Source: JAWWPG01 sp037719575 (GTDB taxonomy: Bacteria > Actinomycetota > Actinomycetes > Propionibacteriales > Nocardioidaceae). Taken from it: 31,893 nucleotides of DNA. The DNA is taken from the NCBI GenBank assembly GCA_037719575.1, contig JBBJMF010000027.1:1-31893 (forward strand). Reading direction: 5' to 3'. Shown in pieces: positions 30,882 through 31,893 of the stretch (the first letter of the stretch is position 1; each line of letters opens with the position of its first letter). The notes beneath the pieces are model-generated. The model was not told the DNA's origin. It did not search any database and worked only from the letters and a program-made list of their open reading frames with translations. Position numbers and translations under genes: made by a program.

Positions 30882-31893
30882 GCCGACCCACCCCGCTGAG
30901 CGGGTTTCCCGAGCTGCTGCCTGCCCAGCGAGGCGTCGAGCTCGCTGTCATCGAACGGCTGCGGACCGTCTTCGAGCTGCACGGCTTCGTCAACATCGAG
31001 ACGCGAGCTGTCGAGCCGCTCGACGTGCTGCTGAAGAAGGGGGAGATCGACAACGAGGTCTACGTCCTGCGACGGCTGCAGGCCGACGACGACGCGTCCG
31101 ACTCCGGCCTCGGGCTGCACTACGACCTGACCGTGCCGTTCGCCCGGTACGTGCTCGAGAACGCGGGCCGGCTCGAGTTCCCGTTCCGCCGCTACCAGAT
31201 CCAGAAGGTCTGGCGCGGGGAGCGCCCACAGGAAGGGCGGTTCCGCGAGTTCACCCAGGCCGACGTCGACGTGGTCGCTCGCGACGAGCTGCCGTTCCAC
31301 TTCGACATCGAGATCGCCCAGGTGATGGGGGAGGCGCTCGGCGGGCTGCCGTTGCCCCCGCTGCGGCTTCAGGTCAACAACCGCAAGCTGATCGAGGGCT
31401 TCTACCGCGGAGTCGGTGCGGCAGACCCGGCGCAGGTGATCAGGCTCGCCGACAAGCTCGACAAGCAGTCTCGCGACCAGGTCGGGTCCGCCATGGTGGC
31501 GCATGCGGGCCTCACCGTCGCGCAGGCCGACAGCTGCCTCGCGCTCGCCGACATCGTCACGCCGGACACCGGCTTCGTCGACCGGATCCGGTCCCTCGGC
31601 GTCGAACACGAGCTGCTCGACGTGGGTCTGCGCGAGCTGGCTGCGGTCATCGAGGGCTGTGCCGACGTACGACGTGACGGCCTCGCCGTCGAAGCCAACC
31701 TGCGGATCGCTCGCGGCCTCGACTACTACACAGGGACGGTGTTCGAGATCTTCATGACCGGCTACGAGTCGCTCGGCGCGGTCGGCGCCGGCGGCCGCTA
31801 CGACGCCTTGGCCACGGACGGGTCGACGACCTACCCCGGGGTCGGCGTTTCCTTCGGGATCTCCCGGACGCTGGTGCCGCTCCTGACCCGCGG
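30878..31893 (+). CDS. hisS: Histidine-tRNA ligase (3' end beyond window)
   Basis: This class II synthetase charges tRNA-His. The visible 338 residues include PLSGFPELLP, GLGLHYDLTVPFARYV (motif 1 region), FRRYQIQKVWRGERPQEGRF plus REFTQADVDVV (motif 2, ATP binding), and the histidine-specific GLDYYTGTVFEI and YDAL. The frame remains open at the last base, so the motif 3 end and the anticodon-binding domain are outside the window. The ATG at 30878 overlaps the stop of the MBL hydrolase gene. Confidence 0.96.
   Translation, partial: MSRPTPLSGFPELLPAQRGVELAVIERLRTVFELHGFVNIETRAVEPLDVLLKKGEIDNEVYVLRRLQADDDASDSGLGLHYDLTVPFARYVLENAGRLEFPFRRYQIQKVWRGERPQEGRFREFTQADVDVVARDELPFHFDIEIAQVMGEALGGLPLPPLRLQVNNRKLIEGFYRGVGAADPAQVIRLADKLDKQSRDQVGSAMVAHAGLTVAQADSCLALADIVTPDTGFVDRIRSLGVEHELLDVGLRELAAVIEGCADVRRDGLAVEANLRIARGLDYYTGTVFEIFMTGYESLGAVGAGGRYDALATDGSTTYPGVGVSFGISRTLVPLLTR

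Overview
The window is chromosomal DNA from a high-GC actinobacterium. Codons end mostly in G or C, GTG and TTG starts are common, and genes are packed with 1-8 bp overlaps. The order thrS - HIT/Ap4A phosphorylase - pgsA - acyltransferase - pimA - small membrane protein - pdxS - pdxT - yebC - ruvC - ruvA - ruvB - yajC - secD - secF - apt - rel - ... - metallo-hydrolase - hisS is the backbone I know from Mycobacterium tuberculosis (about Rv2614c down to Rv2580c). The genes between the conserved ones (an EF-G-like GTPase, a MocR/PdxR regulator, a DUF6891-like gene, DUF3105 and DUF349 proteins) and the protein details suggest Nocardioides or a relative. That taxonomic guess is inference.

Positions 1-4.4 kb are accessory. 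A minus-strand cassette holds an ECF sigma factor that looks frameshifted, a membrane protein and a lipoprotein. Next come about 800 bp with no convincing gene, a GAF-ANTAR regulator, a 65-residue acidic protein with a TTG start, and a plus-strand 39-residue membrane miniprotein ending in twelve glycines and a tyrosine.

Positions 4.8-13.1 kb hold thrS and a HIT hydrolase, which overlap, then a 165-bp inverted-repeat element, a convergent EF-G-like gene, and a tightly coupled four-gene set for phosphatidylinositol mannoside synthesis (pgsA, PatA-like acyltransferase, pimA, LemA-like membrane protein). Positions 13.1-17.4 kb hold an APH-family pseudogene, then pdxR diverging from pdxS - DUF6891 - pdxT, which is vitamin B6 synthesis with its likely regulator. 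Positions 17.4-20.8 kb carry yebC, a striking palindromic repeat cluster, and ruvCAB (Holliday junction processing). Positions 20.9-25.0 kb carry yajC-secD-secF (SecYEG accessory complex) and apt. SecD has a long Pro/Thr/Ser-rich insert. Positions 25.0-27.4 kb hold a bifunctional (p)ppGpp enzyme with a clear candidate promoter. Positions 27.4-30.1 kb hold minus-strand DUF3105, DUF349 and a membrane anchor resembling a cyclophilin that has lost its catalytic domain. The end carries a glyoxalase-II-like hydrolase and hisS, which is cut by the window edge.

I found no CRISPR array, rRNA, tRNA, intact transposase or defence system, and no convincing wholly new system. The best leads are the palindromic repeat cluster between yebC and ruvC, the frameshifted sigma factor, the inverted-repeat element between the HIT and EF-G-like genes, the glycine-tailed miniprotein, and the catalytic-domain-less cyclophilin-like anchor coupled to DUF349.
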